Positions 52,797-61,587 of a DNA stretch of 64,000 nucleotides are shown here, piece after piece. The translations under genes and the position numbers were made by a program. Position 1 is the first letter of the stretch. Each line of letters starts with the position of its first letter. Below the pieces are notes generated by a model. That model worked only from the letters and a program-made list of their open reading frames with translations. It had not been told where the DNA came from and made no database searches. Origin of the DNA: Thermoplasmatales archaeon (GTDB taxonomy: Archaea; Thermoplasmatota; Thermoplasmata; Thermoplasmatales; Thermoplasmataceae); the NCBI GenBank assembly GCA_014874365.1, contig JACWAH010000007.1, positions 1 through 64,000 on the forward strand, in the 5' to 3' direction.

Positions 52797-54452
52797 ATGA
52801 TAGATATTCCCAAGGCACCTACTGGCAATTCTCTAAACACGAAAGGGTGGAGGCAGGAAGCCGCTCTAAGACTTCTTTTAAACAATCTTGACCCGGAAGT
52901 TGCAAAGGATCCCCAGAATCTCATAGTCTATGGAGGAAAAGGCAAAGCCGCGAGAAATCCGGAAGCGCTTTTCAAGATCATAGAGTCATTAAAAAGCCTG
53001 GAAAATGACGAAACGCTGCTTATCCAGTCAGGTAAGCCTGTTGGAATATTCAGGACTACCATTGAAAGCCCGAGAGTCTTGATCTCAAATGCACAGATAG
53101 TACCCAGATGGGCAACTGATGACTATTTTTGGGATCTGGAAAGGAGAGGGCTGACCATGTATGGGCAGATGACCGCTGGGAGCTGGATATACATAGGTAC
53201 ACAGGGAGTAGTACAGGGAACGTTCGAAACGCTTAGCGCGATAGCGAGAAAGGAATTCAAGGCTGATTCCCTCAAAGGAAAGCTTTTCCTTTCATCCGGT
53301 TTGGGGGAAATGGGTGGAGCGCAGCCTCTTGCCGCAAAGATGAACGGAGCAAGCTGCATCATAGTGGAGGTTGACAGGAGCAAGATATTGAGGCGGATAG
53401 AAGGCAAATACCTCGATACCTGGACGGAAAGCCTTGACGAGGCTCTATCACTGGCCAGGAAGGCTGCAGGTTCCGGTAAGCCGATCTCGGTGGGTCTTCT
53501 GGGCAATGCAGCAACAGTTTTTCCCCAGATTCTAAAACTTGGTGTTGTGCCGGACATAATTTCTGATCAGACTGCAGCGCATGATCTGGATCTGGGGTAC
53601 ATCCCGGAAGGTTATTCTGTGGAAGATGCTGCAATATTCAGGCAGGGTGATCTGGATGGGTACCGAACCGCGGTATACGCTTCCATTGTGAAGGAGGCAA
53701 AAGCCATCCTTGAATTCAAGAAGAAAGGCAGCGTGGTGTTTGACTATGGGAATAACTTCAGGACAAGAGCGAAAGAGGGAGGTCTACAGAACGCATTCGA
53801 TATTGCGGGTTATGTACCGGAATACATAAGGGATCTATTCGCTGTGGGATCCGGACCATTCAGGTGGGTCGCGCTTTCCGGCGATCCTGAGGACATTTAC
53901 ACCATTGATGATGCCCTCATAAAGGAGATGGAAAGCAACCAGCATCTTGTGAAATGGATTGCCATGGCCAGGCGCGAGATCAAATTTCAGGGGCTGCCAG
54001 CCAGGATATGCTATGCATCATATGGCGAAAGGGAAAGGATTGGATTGATGATCAATCAACTGGTCAGGCAGGGAAAAGTTTCCGCTCCTGTAGCCATAGG
54101 AAGGGATCACCATGATACCGGCTCTGTTGCTTCCCCATACAGGGAAACCGAAAAAATGAAGGATGGCAGCGATGCCATTGCCGATTGGCCTATTCTTAAC
54201 GCCCTGCTGAATGCGGTTTCAGGAGCCTCCTGGGTTTCAGTTCATCATGGAGGAGGGACGGGGATAGGAAATTCCATACACTCAGGCTTTGTACTGGTAG
54301 CCGACGGCACTCTGGAAACCGACGAAAGAATAAAGCGTGTGATGAACGCGGATCCCGGTATCGGGGTTATCAGGCATGCCGATGCTGGCTATGATTCATC
54401 TATAGACCTAATCAGGAAAGGCGTGAGATTCAGGACACCTTACATTAAGTGA
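52797..54452 (+). CDS. hutU: Urocanate hydratase
   Basis: 551 residues, full length. Converts urocanate to 4-imidazolone-5-propionate with bound NAD+. Motifs: [35 protein letters not shown] (NAD site), and the C-terminal block with [17 protein letters not shown] (catalytic Cys region), [18 protein letters not shown] and [18 protein letters not shown]. Together with hutH at 8005-9519 it gives the first two steps of histidine breakdown; no hutI or hutG is in the window. Confidence 0.94.
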   Translation: MIDIPKAPTGNSLNTKGWRQEAALRLLLNNLDPEVAKDPQNLIVYGGKGKAARNPEALFKIIESLKSLENDETLLIQSGKPVGIFRTTIESPRVLISNAQIVPRWATDDYFWDLERRGLTMYGQMTAGSWIYIGTQGVVQGTFETLSAIARKEFKADSLKGKLFLSSGLGEMGGAQPLAAKMNGASCIIVEVDRSKILRRIEGKYLDTWTESLDEALSLARKAAGSGKPISVGLLGNAATVFPQILKLGVVPDIISDQTAAHDLDLGYIPEGYSVEDAAIFRQGDLDGYRTAVYASIVKEAKAILEFKKKGSVVFDYGNNFRTRAKEGGLQNAFDIAGYVPEYIRDLFAVGSGPFRWVALSGDPEDIYTIDDALIKEMESNQHLVKWIAMARREIKFQGLPARICYASYGERERIGLMINQLVRQGKVSAPVAIGRDHHDTGSVASPYRETEKMKDGSDAIADWPILNALLNAVSGASWVSVHHGGGTGIGNSIHSGFVLVADGTLETDERIKRVMNADPGIGVIRHADAGYDSSIDLIRKGVRFRTPYIK

Positions 54453-54468
54453 CAGGCTCCGCCTAAGC

Positions 54469-56100
54469 TTATTCTCCCAACGCCTCTGCCCTGTACAATT
54501 TCGTGATTCCTGCGATCGCAAGCAAGACCATTGCAAGCCCTATCCCGTAATAAGAACCGTTGACAGTACCCACAGGATTGATGAATGAGACTTCAACTGC
54601 AATGAATATGGCCGAGAATCCAAAGAGCGATGAGTAATATATCCTGGCGCGGTGGCCTGTTGGCTTCTGAGGTTTCTTTTTTGCCGGATCGCCCGGGTTG
54701 AAAATACCGAGTATTATCGCTGCTGAAATCACTGCCAGAAGCGCGGTGACTGTCAGGGTTCCTGCAAGAAAAGCGGCCGAATTGCTGGTATATGAAATAA
54801 TCGTCTCATAGGCGATGATTCCTGAGATTATGGAGAATAGCCCCAGGAACATGAGTAACAGGTAGAATATCTCCGGCCTGGCGAGTTGAAGCTTGTTAGC
54901 TGTATCGCTCTTCTTGACAAGATAGGTCAAAAGTATAGTCACTGCTCCTGGCACAAAAAAGAAAATCGCAACCTGATAATCTGGCACTACAACAGTTGGA
55001 TTCAGGACACCATAAACATACGCCCAAACAGACAGTCCCATCAGATATACTACACCGAGGAAACCAAGTGAAACCGTGAACCATCTGTTTGGTATCTTAA
55101 GGGTAGGGCTCTTATCAATAAATGGAACTGCGAGCAGATATGCCAGAGGCATCCCGGTGAAAATGATGGTGGCCCAGAAAGGATTCAGATACGCCGAAGC
55201 GAAGTGGAAATCCAGTTCCTTGTATACGAAGAGCAGGAACCACGGAGGCGTGGTCGCTAATATGTTTGCCGGAGCAGGGAAGGGGGAGAAGATGACTGGG
55301 ACTCCGCTTATAAGGCCCAAGACAGAGGGTATCAGAACAATCACCGCAATGATGAGAAAGAACTGCTCAGTCATGTATAGGAGGTTGTGGGGATACCATG
55401 GCTTGTAACCGGGTTTCTCCCTATCAATCGCTGGAGCATGATATTTAGATTCCTTTCTTGATGGCATGATGGTGTTGTATTCAGCCAGGAAGAAATGGAC
55501 GGCAAATAGAATTCCGATTAACAGCACCATTATTATATGCCATCCTAGGAGCCTCGAATAGAGAGAGAGATTGGTATTGTTCCCAAAGAAAATGCTGGTC
55601 AGCACGTTTCCTATTACCGGTGTTCCGGAAGAGATGGCTTTTCCTATTGATACCGCGGAGTTTGCTAAAACATCACCATCCATTGTGTATCCGAAGAATG
55701 ATGCTCCAAGGGTGAGGACCAGGAGCAGTATACCCGTGATCCACTGTGACTGCCTAGGCTTCTTGTATGCGCCGATGAAGTAATTCCTCAGTAGATGCAG
55801 GTATACAAGTGCAATCATAACATAGGCCCCGTACAGGTGTGTGGAAAGCAGAATCGAACCGAAGGGAATCGTGTTCACGATGTTCTCGCTGCTGCCGAAT
55901 GCATTTGAAGGCTGGTACAGGAAGAGGAGAAGCAGGCCCGTGAGCACTTCGTAGATAAACGCTATCATTATTAGCGAACCGGTCCAGTACCAGATTCCTC
56001 CATTCTTCCTCATGTAATCAGGCACTCTTCTTGGCAGTGCCTGTGGCTCGTTTAATATCCTGGTTACCAGATTTTCCTGTTTTTCATTTTTATTAGGCAT
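54469..56100 (-). CDS. Cytochrome b subunit of a Rieske/cytochrome b complex
   Basis: 543 residues with about 12-13 membrane helices. Two heme pairs are visible: HLYGAYVMIALVYLHLLRNYF (His...His, about 90-110) and LGWHIIMVLLIGILFAVHFF (about 195-215), which with the quinol-site region fit cytochrome b of bc1/b6f-like complexes. The extra C-terminal helices resemble archaeal SoxN/SoxC-like forms. It lies directly after the Rieske gene and should receive electrons from menaquinol. Confidence 0.88.
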   Translation of the reverse strand: MPNKNEKQENLVTRILNEPQALPRRVPDYMRKNGGIWYWTGSLIMIAFIYEVLTGLLLLFLYQPSNAFGSSENIVNTIPFGSILLSTHLYGAYVMIALVYLHLLRNYFIGAYKKPRQSQWITGILLLVLTLGASFFGYTMDGDVLANSAVSIGKAISSGTPVIGNVLTSIFFGNNTNLSLYSRLLGWHIIMVLLIGILFAVHFFLAEYNTIMPSRKESKYHAPAIDREKPGYKPWYPHNLLYMTEQFFLIIAVIVLIPSVLGLISGVPVIFSPFPAPANILATTPPWFLLFVYKELDFHFASAYLNPFWATIIFTGMPLAYLLAVPFIDKSPTLKIPNRWFTVSLGFLGVVYLMGLSVWAYVYGVLNPTVVVPDYQVAIFFFVPGAVTILLTYLVKKSDTANKLQLARPEIFYLLLMFLGLFSIISGIIAYETIISYTSNSAAFLAGTLTVTALLAVISAAIILGIFNPGDPAKKKPQKPTGHRARIYYSSLFGFSAIFIAVEVSFINPVGTVNGSYYGIGLAMVLLAIAGITKLYRAEALGE

Positions 56101-56115
56101 TTCTTACGCACCAGA

Positions 56116-56865
56116 TTATTTCTTGGTGTAAACACCCGTGCTGCTAGTCGATGATAGCGGTGTTCCACCCGTCAGGTTGTCAGTGTGCCCCTCTATTGTG
56201 GGACCAACAAGGTTAGAAACTGAGTAAGTGTCATTGGTAGAGTCCCAGGCCACCACAACATTTGGTAATGCGAACTTTGTTGGACCTGTGATAACGCCAA
56301 AACCCTGGAATGGATCATAATCGCTTCCATGGCAATCGCAGTGAACTAGCCCGGGAAAATTCGTAGAAGAGGGCGGGTAAAACCTTAGGTTAGGCGGTTC
56401 ACAGCCTAAGTGCTGACAGATTGCACTGGATGCAACTACTGATTTATATGGGCCCTGGCCTGGCTGCGATTTGAACGTCCCTCCTCCAGGGTTAGTGACG
56501 CTGATAGAAGGGATTGCCTTATCTTTGTTTGAACTGTCGCCAAGGCGGAGAAGAAAGTTCGGTTCATCTTGAAGCGGATAGTTGAACAGAACAATTGTAT
56601 AATCATTCACGTTCAATGAATCGGTATGAATTGGGTTCCCGGACTGATCAACAAGGGTAAGAACTGGGTAGTTAGAGACTCCCACACTCGCAGGAATGAT
56701 CCCCTGAACTACTCCCCTTAACGTCAAGGCAACGCCCGCACCGACTGCGACGACCCCCATCAGCTTTATGAAGTTTCTCCTTCCCTGGTCTGATATTTCT
56801 GACTGTGAAGGCTGGTCAACCTTCTTTTCTTCAACTTTCGTTCCACTTTTTTCTGTGTTGGCCAT
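56116..56865 (-). CDS. Rieske iron-sulfur protein with Tat signal
   Basis: 249 residues. QGRRNFIKLMGVVAVGAGVAL (about 28-48) is a twin-arginine signal that may stay as a membrane anchor. The [2Fe-2S] ligands are in ICQHLGC (about 147-153) and VHCDCHGSDYD (about 170-180), giving the Cys-x-His and Cys-x-x-His pairs. It transfers electrons from quinol outside the membrane. First large gene of the operon with cytochrome b; a 33-codon frame precedes it. Translocation would use TatAC (14623-15743). Confidence 0.9.
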   Translation of the reverse strand: MANTEKSGTKVEEKKVDQPSQSEISDQGRRNFIKLMGVVAVGAGVALTLRGVVQGIIPASVGVSNYPVLTLVDQSGNPIHTDSLNVNDYTIVLFNYPLQDEPNFLLRLGDSSNKDKAIPSISVTNPGGGTFKSQPGQGPYKSVVASSAICQHLGCEPPNLRFYPPSSTNFPGLVHCDCHGSDYDPFQGFGVITGPTKFALPNVVVAWDSTNDTYSVSNLVGPTIEGHTDNLTGGTPLSSTSSTGVYTKK

Positions 56866-56887
56866 TCAAATCCCTACTATATCGATA

Positions 56888-56989
56888 TTAATCCAGATTC
56901 CCCTCAGGAACACCTGTGATGATTCCTTTCTTGGTTCCAACTGGTGAGTCCTTTGTTTTTTCAAAGACCATGAAGGTGCTGTATTTCAT
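56888..56989 (-). CDS. Possible 33-residue leader peptide gene before the Rieske gene
   Basis: ATG 56989 to TAA 56888-56890 encodes KYSTFMVFEKTKDSPVG and then TKKGIITGVPEGNLD, a composition and codon pattern like real protein. AGGGG lies a few bases before the ATG, and TATA-like ATTTATTA is further upstream. It ends 22 bases before the Rieske ATG, on the same strand. No family is known to me. It may be a small accessory subunit or a chance frame. Confidence 0.35.
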   Translation of the reverse strand: MKYSTFMVFEKTKDSPVGTKKGIITGVPEGNLD

Positions 56990-57305
56990 ATTCGCCCCTA
57001 ATCTATAAGGTTTGGATAATTACCAATCGTAATAAATGAATTAACCTTTTCGCTGCAACGGCGTACTAGTATGAAGTAAGTTAACTTTACATTCGGTAAG
57101 AATATGTTTTGCAACGCCTGGAATTTCGAATTAGTGCATCTCAATGAAGTCTCTCCGTACTTCCATTCTGGTCATATTCCCATGCTTAAGATATGATAAT
57201 TACTTGATATTGAACGAACTTTATCCCGTGTTATAAAAAATAGGTAATTTAAGAACCGAACTTTACCTTAGGCCATGCGAACGCCAGCCTGAAAAGCAGG
57301 CAAAT
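56990..57305. other. Intergenic region between the Rieske operon and tRNA-Phe
   Basis: About 300 AT-rich bases. It should hold promoters for the Rieske operon (TATA-like elements near 57005 and 57035 on the minus strand) and tRNA-Phe. I see no further gene. Confidence 0.4.
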
Positions 57306-57377
57306 GCCGTGAGCCGGGATTGAACCAGCGACCTTATGATCTTCAGTCATACGCTCTCCCTACTGAGCTATCACGGC
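57306..57377 (-). tRNA. tRNA-Phe (GAA)
   Basis: The minus strand folds as a full cloverleaf: acceptor GCCGTGA/TCACGGC, D-arm GCTC...GAGC, anticodon stem TATGA/TCATA with loop CTGAAGA (anticodon GAA), and T-arm GCTGG-TTCAATC-CCGGC. 72 bases, no intron and no encoded CCA. Confidence 0.95.
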
Positions 57378-57524
57378 TGCTTGGCGATCATAATCAGACA
57401 TTATTTAACTTCTTTCACCTACATTTATGTATTTCTAAATTCAGTTCGTCTGTACATTGCAATCTTCCTTGGGCACCTAAAATAGCTATTGAAAAATAGA
57501 CTCAAATCTGGCCATTAAATTTGA

Positions 57525-57538
57525 CCTAACATCTTAGG
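57525..57538. promoter_or_regulatory. Inverted repeat upstream of the cupredoxin gene
   Basis: CCTAA-CATC-TTAGG has perfect 5-base arms. It lies about 50 bases before the ATG at 57586 and upstream of the probable TATA (TTTTAATT, about 57557-57564). The position fits an activator or repressor site. A related CCTAA...TTAGG pair with a longer gap lies before the Fur-type gene (61129-61151). Confidence 0.3.
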
Positions 57539-57585
57539 CATTTAATCTATATCTGAATTTTAATTGATGCTTTCGGTACAAATTT

Positions 57586-58233
57586 ATGGTCAGTGAAAAG
57601 ATTATCTATTCAATCCTGGTAGTAATAATACTAGCCGGGGGTGCCTCGGTTGGATTGCTGGCTGGCAACGCAATTGGACATACTTCATCGAGCAGTAGTA
57701 CAACTCAGAACATTTATTCTCTCACTATGGTGGTCCAGACGGATGTCCAGTTTAATGCTAGCGTAGGTGGACAACCTGCATTTTATGTACTGCAGAATGG
57801 GACTCTTGAGAGTTCCGCGATGATATATTTCCCCGCGAACACGCTTATTGATCTCACGATAATCGACTATGACACCGGGCCCGCACCATTAGAAAATAAC
57901 AGCTATGCCAATGTCAGCGGAACAGTTGGGGGATTTGAATACGTATTCAACAGTACTGACCCAGCCGGACTGAATCAGTCTCAGGTTGTCACAACGTATT
58001 TCCAGAAAGCCACGAGCATCAATGCGTCAAACGTTGCGCACACTTTCACAATTCCGCAACTTAATCTTAACCTTCCACTGCAACCAATCTCAACAACAAT
58101 TACCCAGTTCTACCTTAACCAGACGGGTTCGTACACGTGGCAGTGCTTTGCTGAATGCGGAACCGGGCCTCTTGGCCAGGGAGCATCTATGGAAACCGCT
58201 GGATGGATGACGGGAACAGTAGTCGTTTACTAA
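57586..58233 (+). CDS. Membrane-anchored cupredoxin, CoxII-like
   Basis: 215 residues. One N-terminal membrane helix (about 6-28), a Ser-rich linker, then an exported cupredoxin domain. Copper-site residues like those of the CuA domain are seen: His152 in NVAHTFTIPQLN (position of the first CuA His) and Cys187 and Cys191 in YTWQCFAECGTGPLG (CxxxC). The second CuA His (four after the last Cys) is missing, replaced by a longer loop ending in Met202. So it may bind copper differently from CuA. The next gene, 4 bases downstream, encodes a multi-span membrane protein. A role in terminal electron transfer is likely but unproven. Confidence 0.6.
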   Translation: MVSEKIIYSILVVIILAGGASVGLLAGNAIGHTSSSSSTTQNIYSLTMVVQTDVQFNASVGGQPAFYVLQNGTLESSAMIYFPANTLIDLTIIDYDTGPAPLENNSYANVSGTVGGFEYVFNSTDPAGLNQSQVVTTYFQKATSINASNVAHTFTIPQLNLNLPLQPISTTITQFYLNQTGSYTWQCFAECGTGPLGQGASMETAGWMTGTVVVY

Positions 58234-58237
58234 TAAA

Positions 58238-59269
58238 ATGGTTGGAATTCCTCCGTTTATTTTGCTACGTTTCTACTCTATATCCCTAATTTTTATTATA
58301 GTTGCTTCAGTTTTGCTTTCCATTTCCATCCTCTTTAGGCAAAAAGAGCTGAAAGAGCGATCCTGCATCAGAATTCTCAGGATTATGTTTGGTTCTTTGT
58401 GGCTGGTTGATGGAATATTGCAACTGCAACCAATGATGTCTGTAGCTTTCATTGGTGAAACAATAACGCCTGCATTGATTATGAGCGCGTACCCTCTCTG
58501 GCTGGCCTCCCTGATTACTAATGCCACTTATGCATGGAACCTGCACCCGTTGATTTATGATGCGCTGGCTGCAACTATTCAGATCTTCGGCGGTTTGGTA
58601 TTAATATTGGGCCCAAGGGGTTTCTTCTATAAATCCGTGGTTGTGTTGAGCATACCATGGGCCATTATTATATGGATATTCGGAGAAGGGTTCGGAAACT
58701 CGCTTTCAATCGGGGCATCGTGGATTGTGGGTTCTCCGGGATCAGTATTCTTTTACCTGGTTGCTTCATTAGTTTTGCTTAACCCAGACAGGATCAATCT
58801 TAAGAAGACTTTCGAAGTGGGATTTGCTTTGTTGTTCATCATCGCTTTTCTCTGGCAGGTAATGCCTCAGAATGGTTACTGGAATGGGACTGACCTTGCA
58901 TTAAACAATGTTGCTTTGTCTGTCAGGCCGACGCAGTTCCAGTTGCTCTCTAACTTTAATTTGGACCTGGGGCTGGCAATGTATAATAATCCACTGCTTT
59001 ACAATTCTCTTATCTCATTATCGTTAGCAGTCGCAGCATTGTTATGGATCCTTATACCAGGGCGGACTTCCGTTTTGTATACCATAATACTTTCAGCGGT
59101 AACTTGGATTGCATTCCTTGATATGGGAGGGCTATTCACTGGCGCCAGTACAGATCCAAATACACCTATACCGGTCATTTTTCTGGCACTTTTTTATTTG
59201 ACAATGATACGCAGGTCCAGTGAAAGAACTGAACCTGAAATATTGGTACAAATGGAGCCAGTTAATTAA
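58238..59269 (+). CDS. Multi-span membrane protein, unknown function
   Basis: 343 residues, about nine to ten hydrophobic helices. The block SLWLVDGILQLQPMMS (about 50-65) is shared with hypothetical membrane proteins in actinobacteria and other bacteria (from memory). Few His residues, so it is not a heme-copper oxidase subunit I. It is 4 bases downstream of the cupredoxin gene and almost certainly co-transcribed, which suggests that both act together at the membrane. No signal for transport class recognised. Confidence 0.6.
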   Translation: MVGIPPFILLRFYSISLIFIIVASVLLSISILFRQKELKERSCIRILRIMFGSLWLVDGILQLQPMMSVAFIGETITPALIMSAYPLWLASLITNATYAWNLHPLIYDALAATIQIFGGLVLILGPRGFFYKSVVVLSIPWAIIIWIFGEGFGNSLSIGASWIVGSPGSVFFYLVASLVLLNPDRINLKKTFEVGFALLFIIAFLWQVMPQNGYWNGTDLALNNVALSVRPTQFQLLSNFNLDLGLAMYNNPLLYNSLISLSLAVAALLWILIPGRTSVLYTIILSAVTWIAFLDMGGLFTGASTDPNTPIPVIFLALFYLTMIRRSSERTEPEILVQMEPVN

Positions 59270-59362
59270 AAAGATTGCCAGTTTTCTCGCTTTGAACTGT
59301 AGCCACTCAGTCTGCCTGTCATTCATCATCAATCAGAATAAGGTATTTCATCATCGTGGCAG

Positions 59363-59747
59363 GTGATAGTCTCGATTAAGATAATAAATTTACATTTGTT
59401 TACTAATACAGTATTGGCGTTAAGATCACGCGGAAAATTCAACTTCTGTAAACGAAGATACCTATTTCGTAATATGAGGGATGAAAGCGAACCATTTTGT
59501 ATAGAATACCGATGCATATTTTGTTCGCTGACAGACAGAATGTAAGAGGGTAGGACTGCATATTGCTCCATGCCTGTGCCTGTAAAGTCAGGGCTAAATA
59601 TGGAAGATAAAGTACCTTCGGGGCGAGGGGAATTGACCCCCGTGGAATTTCTGCCAGCAAGTGTTGAAGCAAGGAACTCCCTGCTAAAACTTGGGGATGG
59701 GACAGCACTCAATGAGATACATTGCGTTGCTGGGGCTGTGGGGTAGT
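59363..59747 (+). pseudogene. Probable C-terminal remnant of a TnpB (IS200/IS605-type) gene
   Basis: One frame, interrupted by TAA 59543-59545, reads first CIEYRCIFCSLTDR, like the TnpB zinc knuckle followed by a degraded DRDxNA motif, and after the stop SGRGELTPVEFLPAS and SLLKLGDG, like the variable TnpB tail (GxxELTPVE). The frame ends at TAG 59745-59747, inside the tRNA-Pro gene, so the element's remnant abuts the tRNA. Upstream RuvC motifs are gone. The family call rests on these short motifs from memory. Confidence 0.4.
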
Positions 59748-59803
59748 TTGGTATCCTACGGGCTTTGGGAGCCTGCGACTCCGGTTCAAATCCGGACAGC
59801 CCC
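59732..59803 (+). tRNA. tRNA-Pro (TGG)
   Basis: Cloverleaf: acceptor GGGGCTG/CAGCCCC, anticodon stem CGGGC/GCCTG with loop TTTGGGA (anticodon TGG), and T-arm TCCGG-TTCAAAT-CCGGA. 72 bases, no intron and no encoded CCA. A long frame on the opposite strand through this gene is spurious. Confidence 0.95.
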
Positions 59804-59939
59804 ATCTGCTATAGGATTGATTTAGCGATTTGAGTGAACCGCAGAAAGTGCAGTGAAAACTGCGGGTTTTATGGAGCGCTTAAATTGAGACCTTCCATGT
59901 TAGGTTTATTTGTTTTTAACTAATAGCGACTCTGTAATT

Positions 59940-61037
59940 ATGCATTCAAAACGCTCTGGGAAGTTCATGCTGGTATTTTATGAAACAACTACCGCATGTG
60001 AGTTGAATTGCATTCACTGCAGAGCCAACGCATCCCTTGACAAAGATGAAAACGAACTCACAACCCAGGAGGCAAAAAACCTGATACTAGAGATATCCAA
60101 CATAGAGGGGGTAACTCCATTGCTGGTGTTTACTGGAGGAAATCCAATGCTCAGGCAAGATCTCTTTGAATTGATGGAATATTCAAAACATAATCACACA
60201 AATTTTTCGCTGAGCCCGGCAGTAACTGATCTGCTTACCAAAGATGCACTTTTTAAAATAAAAGAAGCTGGAACTTCCTCAATCTCAGTTAGCCTTGACG
60301 GATCCACTCCCAATTTGCACAACGGCATTCGCCGTTACGATTCTTTTGCCAGAACAATTGAAGTGATCAGGGAAGCTATTTCAATGGGATTGAGAATACA
60401 GGTAAATACCACGGTAATGCAGCAGAACGTAAGAGATTTGCCCAATATACTTTCGCTTCTGGTGGATCTTAAAGTGCCTGTCTGGGAAGTATTCTTTTTG
60501 ATCAGAACCGGCAGGGGAACATCTGCAGAGGAAATCAGTGCGGTTGAGGCTGAAGACGTCAACGTGTGGCTGTCAGGTATAAGTCCAGAAATTATTACTG
60601 TCAGAACCGTAGAATCACCGATGATTAACAGAACCAGGATACAAAGGCTGGGTGCAGTGAAGAGGCCAAATAGTAACCTTTCTACATTCCTTGAGGAAAT
60701 GACAGATAAAACCTTTGCGTCCAGTGGTTTTGATGTCCAAACACCAACACCAAGGATAGAAACGCTCTTCATCTCAAGCGCAGGGAATGTCTTTCCATCA
60801 GGCTTCTTGCCATTGACCCTTGGGAATATACGAGACAAGAGTTTATACCGTATATACGGGGAGAGCCCGGTACTGGAAAAGATCAGGAAAACGAAAGATA
60901 ACTTAAGGGGAAAGTGTAGTTATTGTGATTTCAGGTATATATGCGGAGGTTCCAGAGCGAGGGCTTTTGCGAATCTGGGCGACTACCTCGCACCTGACCC
61001 AATGTGTACTTACAACCCGGCTCCTTTGAACCAGTAA
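59940..61037 (+). CDS. Radical SAM protein with SPASM domain
   Basis: 365 residues from ATG 59940 (a TTG ten codons earlier overlaps the probable TATA TTTTTAACT). The radical SAM site is ACELNCIHCRA (CxxxCxxC, about 20-28), with GGNPMLRQD and SVSLDG following. The C-terminal SPASM part binds extra Fe-S: CSYCDFRYICGGSRARAF and DPMC. The end is close to AhbC/AhbD/NirJ-like heme-pathway enzymes and to other SPASM maturases; the exact substrate cannot be decided. The neighbouring Fur-type gene hints at iron- or redox-linked control. Confidence 0.85.
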   Translation: MHSKRSGKFMLVFYETTTACELNCIHCRANASLDKDENELTTQEAKNLILEISNIEGVTPLLVFTGGNPMLRQDLFELMEYSKHNHTNFSLSPAVTDLLTKDALFKIKEAGTSSISVSLDGSTPNLHNGIRRYDSFARTIEVIREAISMGLRIQVNTTVMQQNVRDLPNILSLLVDLKVPVWEVFFLIRTGRGTSAEEISAVEAEDVNVWLSGISPEIITVRTVESPMINRTRIQRLGAVKRPNSNLSTFLEEMTDKTFASSGFDVQTPTPRIETLFISSAGNVFPSGFLPLTLGNIRDKSLYRIYGESPVLEKIRKTKDNLRGKCSYCDFRYICGGSRARAFANLGDYLAPDPMCTYNPAPLNQ

Positions 61038-61102
61038 AAATTTCTTGTAGTCTTGTAGATCTAGTCTAGACGCGCCTGGAAAATAAACGGATTCGGATAC
61101 CC

Positions 61103-61115
61103 TAATATCGTATTA
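61103..61115. promoter_or_regulatory. Palindrome upstream of the Fur-type gene
   Basis: TAATA-TCG-TATTA has perfect arms and lies just upstream of the TATA-like CATATTTATT (about 61119-61128) of the gene at 61153. The AT-rich palindrome is of the kind bound by Fur/PerR proteins, so autoregulation is possible. Confidence 0.3.
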
Positions 61116-61152
61116 ATCATATTTATTACCTAAGACGAAATCAACTTTAGGA

Positions 61153-61587
61153 ATGTTACAGGAAACAGAATATGTTAGGAATCTACGGCAGAATCAGCAC
61201 AAGATCACGCCGCAGCGTTTGAGTCTTATCAAATACGTTTGCGAAAATGAAGGACACTTTACCGCCGAGGAAGCTTTTAATAAACTTAGAGAGAGCGAGC
61301 CAACAATCACGCTTGCCACTGTCTACAATATTCTCAAGATATTCACGGGTTCCGGCATCCTGAACACATTCGATTTGAATGGCTCCAGATGGTTCGAAAC
61401 TAACAGCGCGTTGCACATTAACTTTATCTGCGAAAGCTGCGGCAAGATTGAGGACATAGAATCCACTGACATTACTCCATTAATTAGAAAAGTTAGGGAG
61501 AACGGCAATTTATTCACATCCGGCACGATCCTGATGAAGGGCTACTGCAAAAAGTGCAACAAGGAACTTAACGGCAACCATCACTGA
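61153..61587 (+). CDS. Fur/PerR family metal-dependent regulator
   Basis: 144 residues. N-terminal winged helix (HKITPQRLSLIKYV, then FTAEEAFNKLRE, and TLATVYNILKIFTGSGIL) followed by the dimer/metal domain: HINFICESCGKIEDIE and GYCKKCNKE supply two CxxC pairs for structural zinc. The regulatory His/Asp residues cannot be assigned to iron or peroxide sensing by eye. Its end overlaps, tail to tail, the flippase gene by 7 bases. Confidence 0.88.
   Translation: MLQETEYVRNLRQNQHKITPQRLSLIKYVCENEGHFTAEEAFNKLRESEPTITLATVYNILKIFTGSGILNTFDLNGSRWFETNSALHINFICESCGKIEDIESTDITPLIRKVRENGNLFTSGTILMKGYCKKCNKELNGNHH

Noticed and set aside
59585-59700. GGGGGTCAATTCCCC string resembling a T-arm on the minus strand
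   Set aside because: No complementary acceptor strand within tRNA distance; explained better as the TnpB-like coding remnant.
59329-59805. 158-codon frame on the minus strand
   Set aside because: It runs antisense through tRNA-Pro and the TnpB-like remnant; such frames are known artefacts of tRNA genes.
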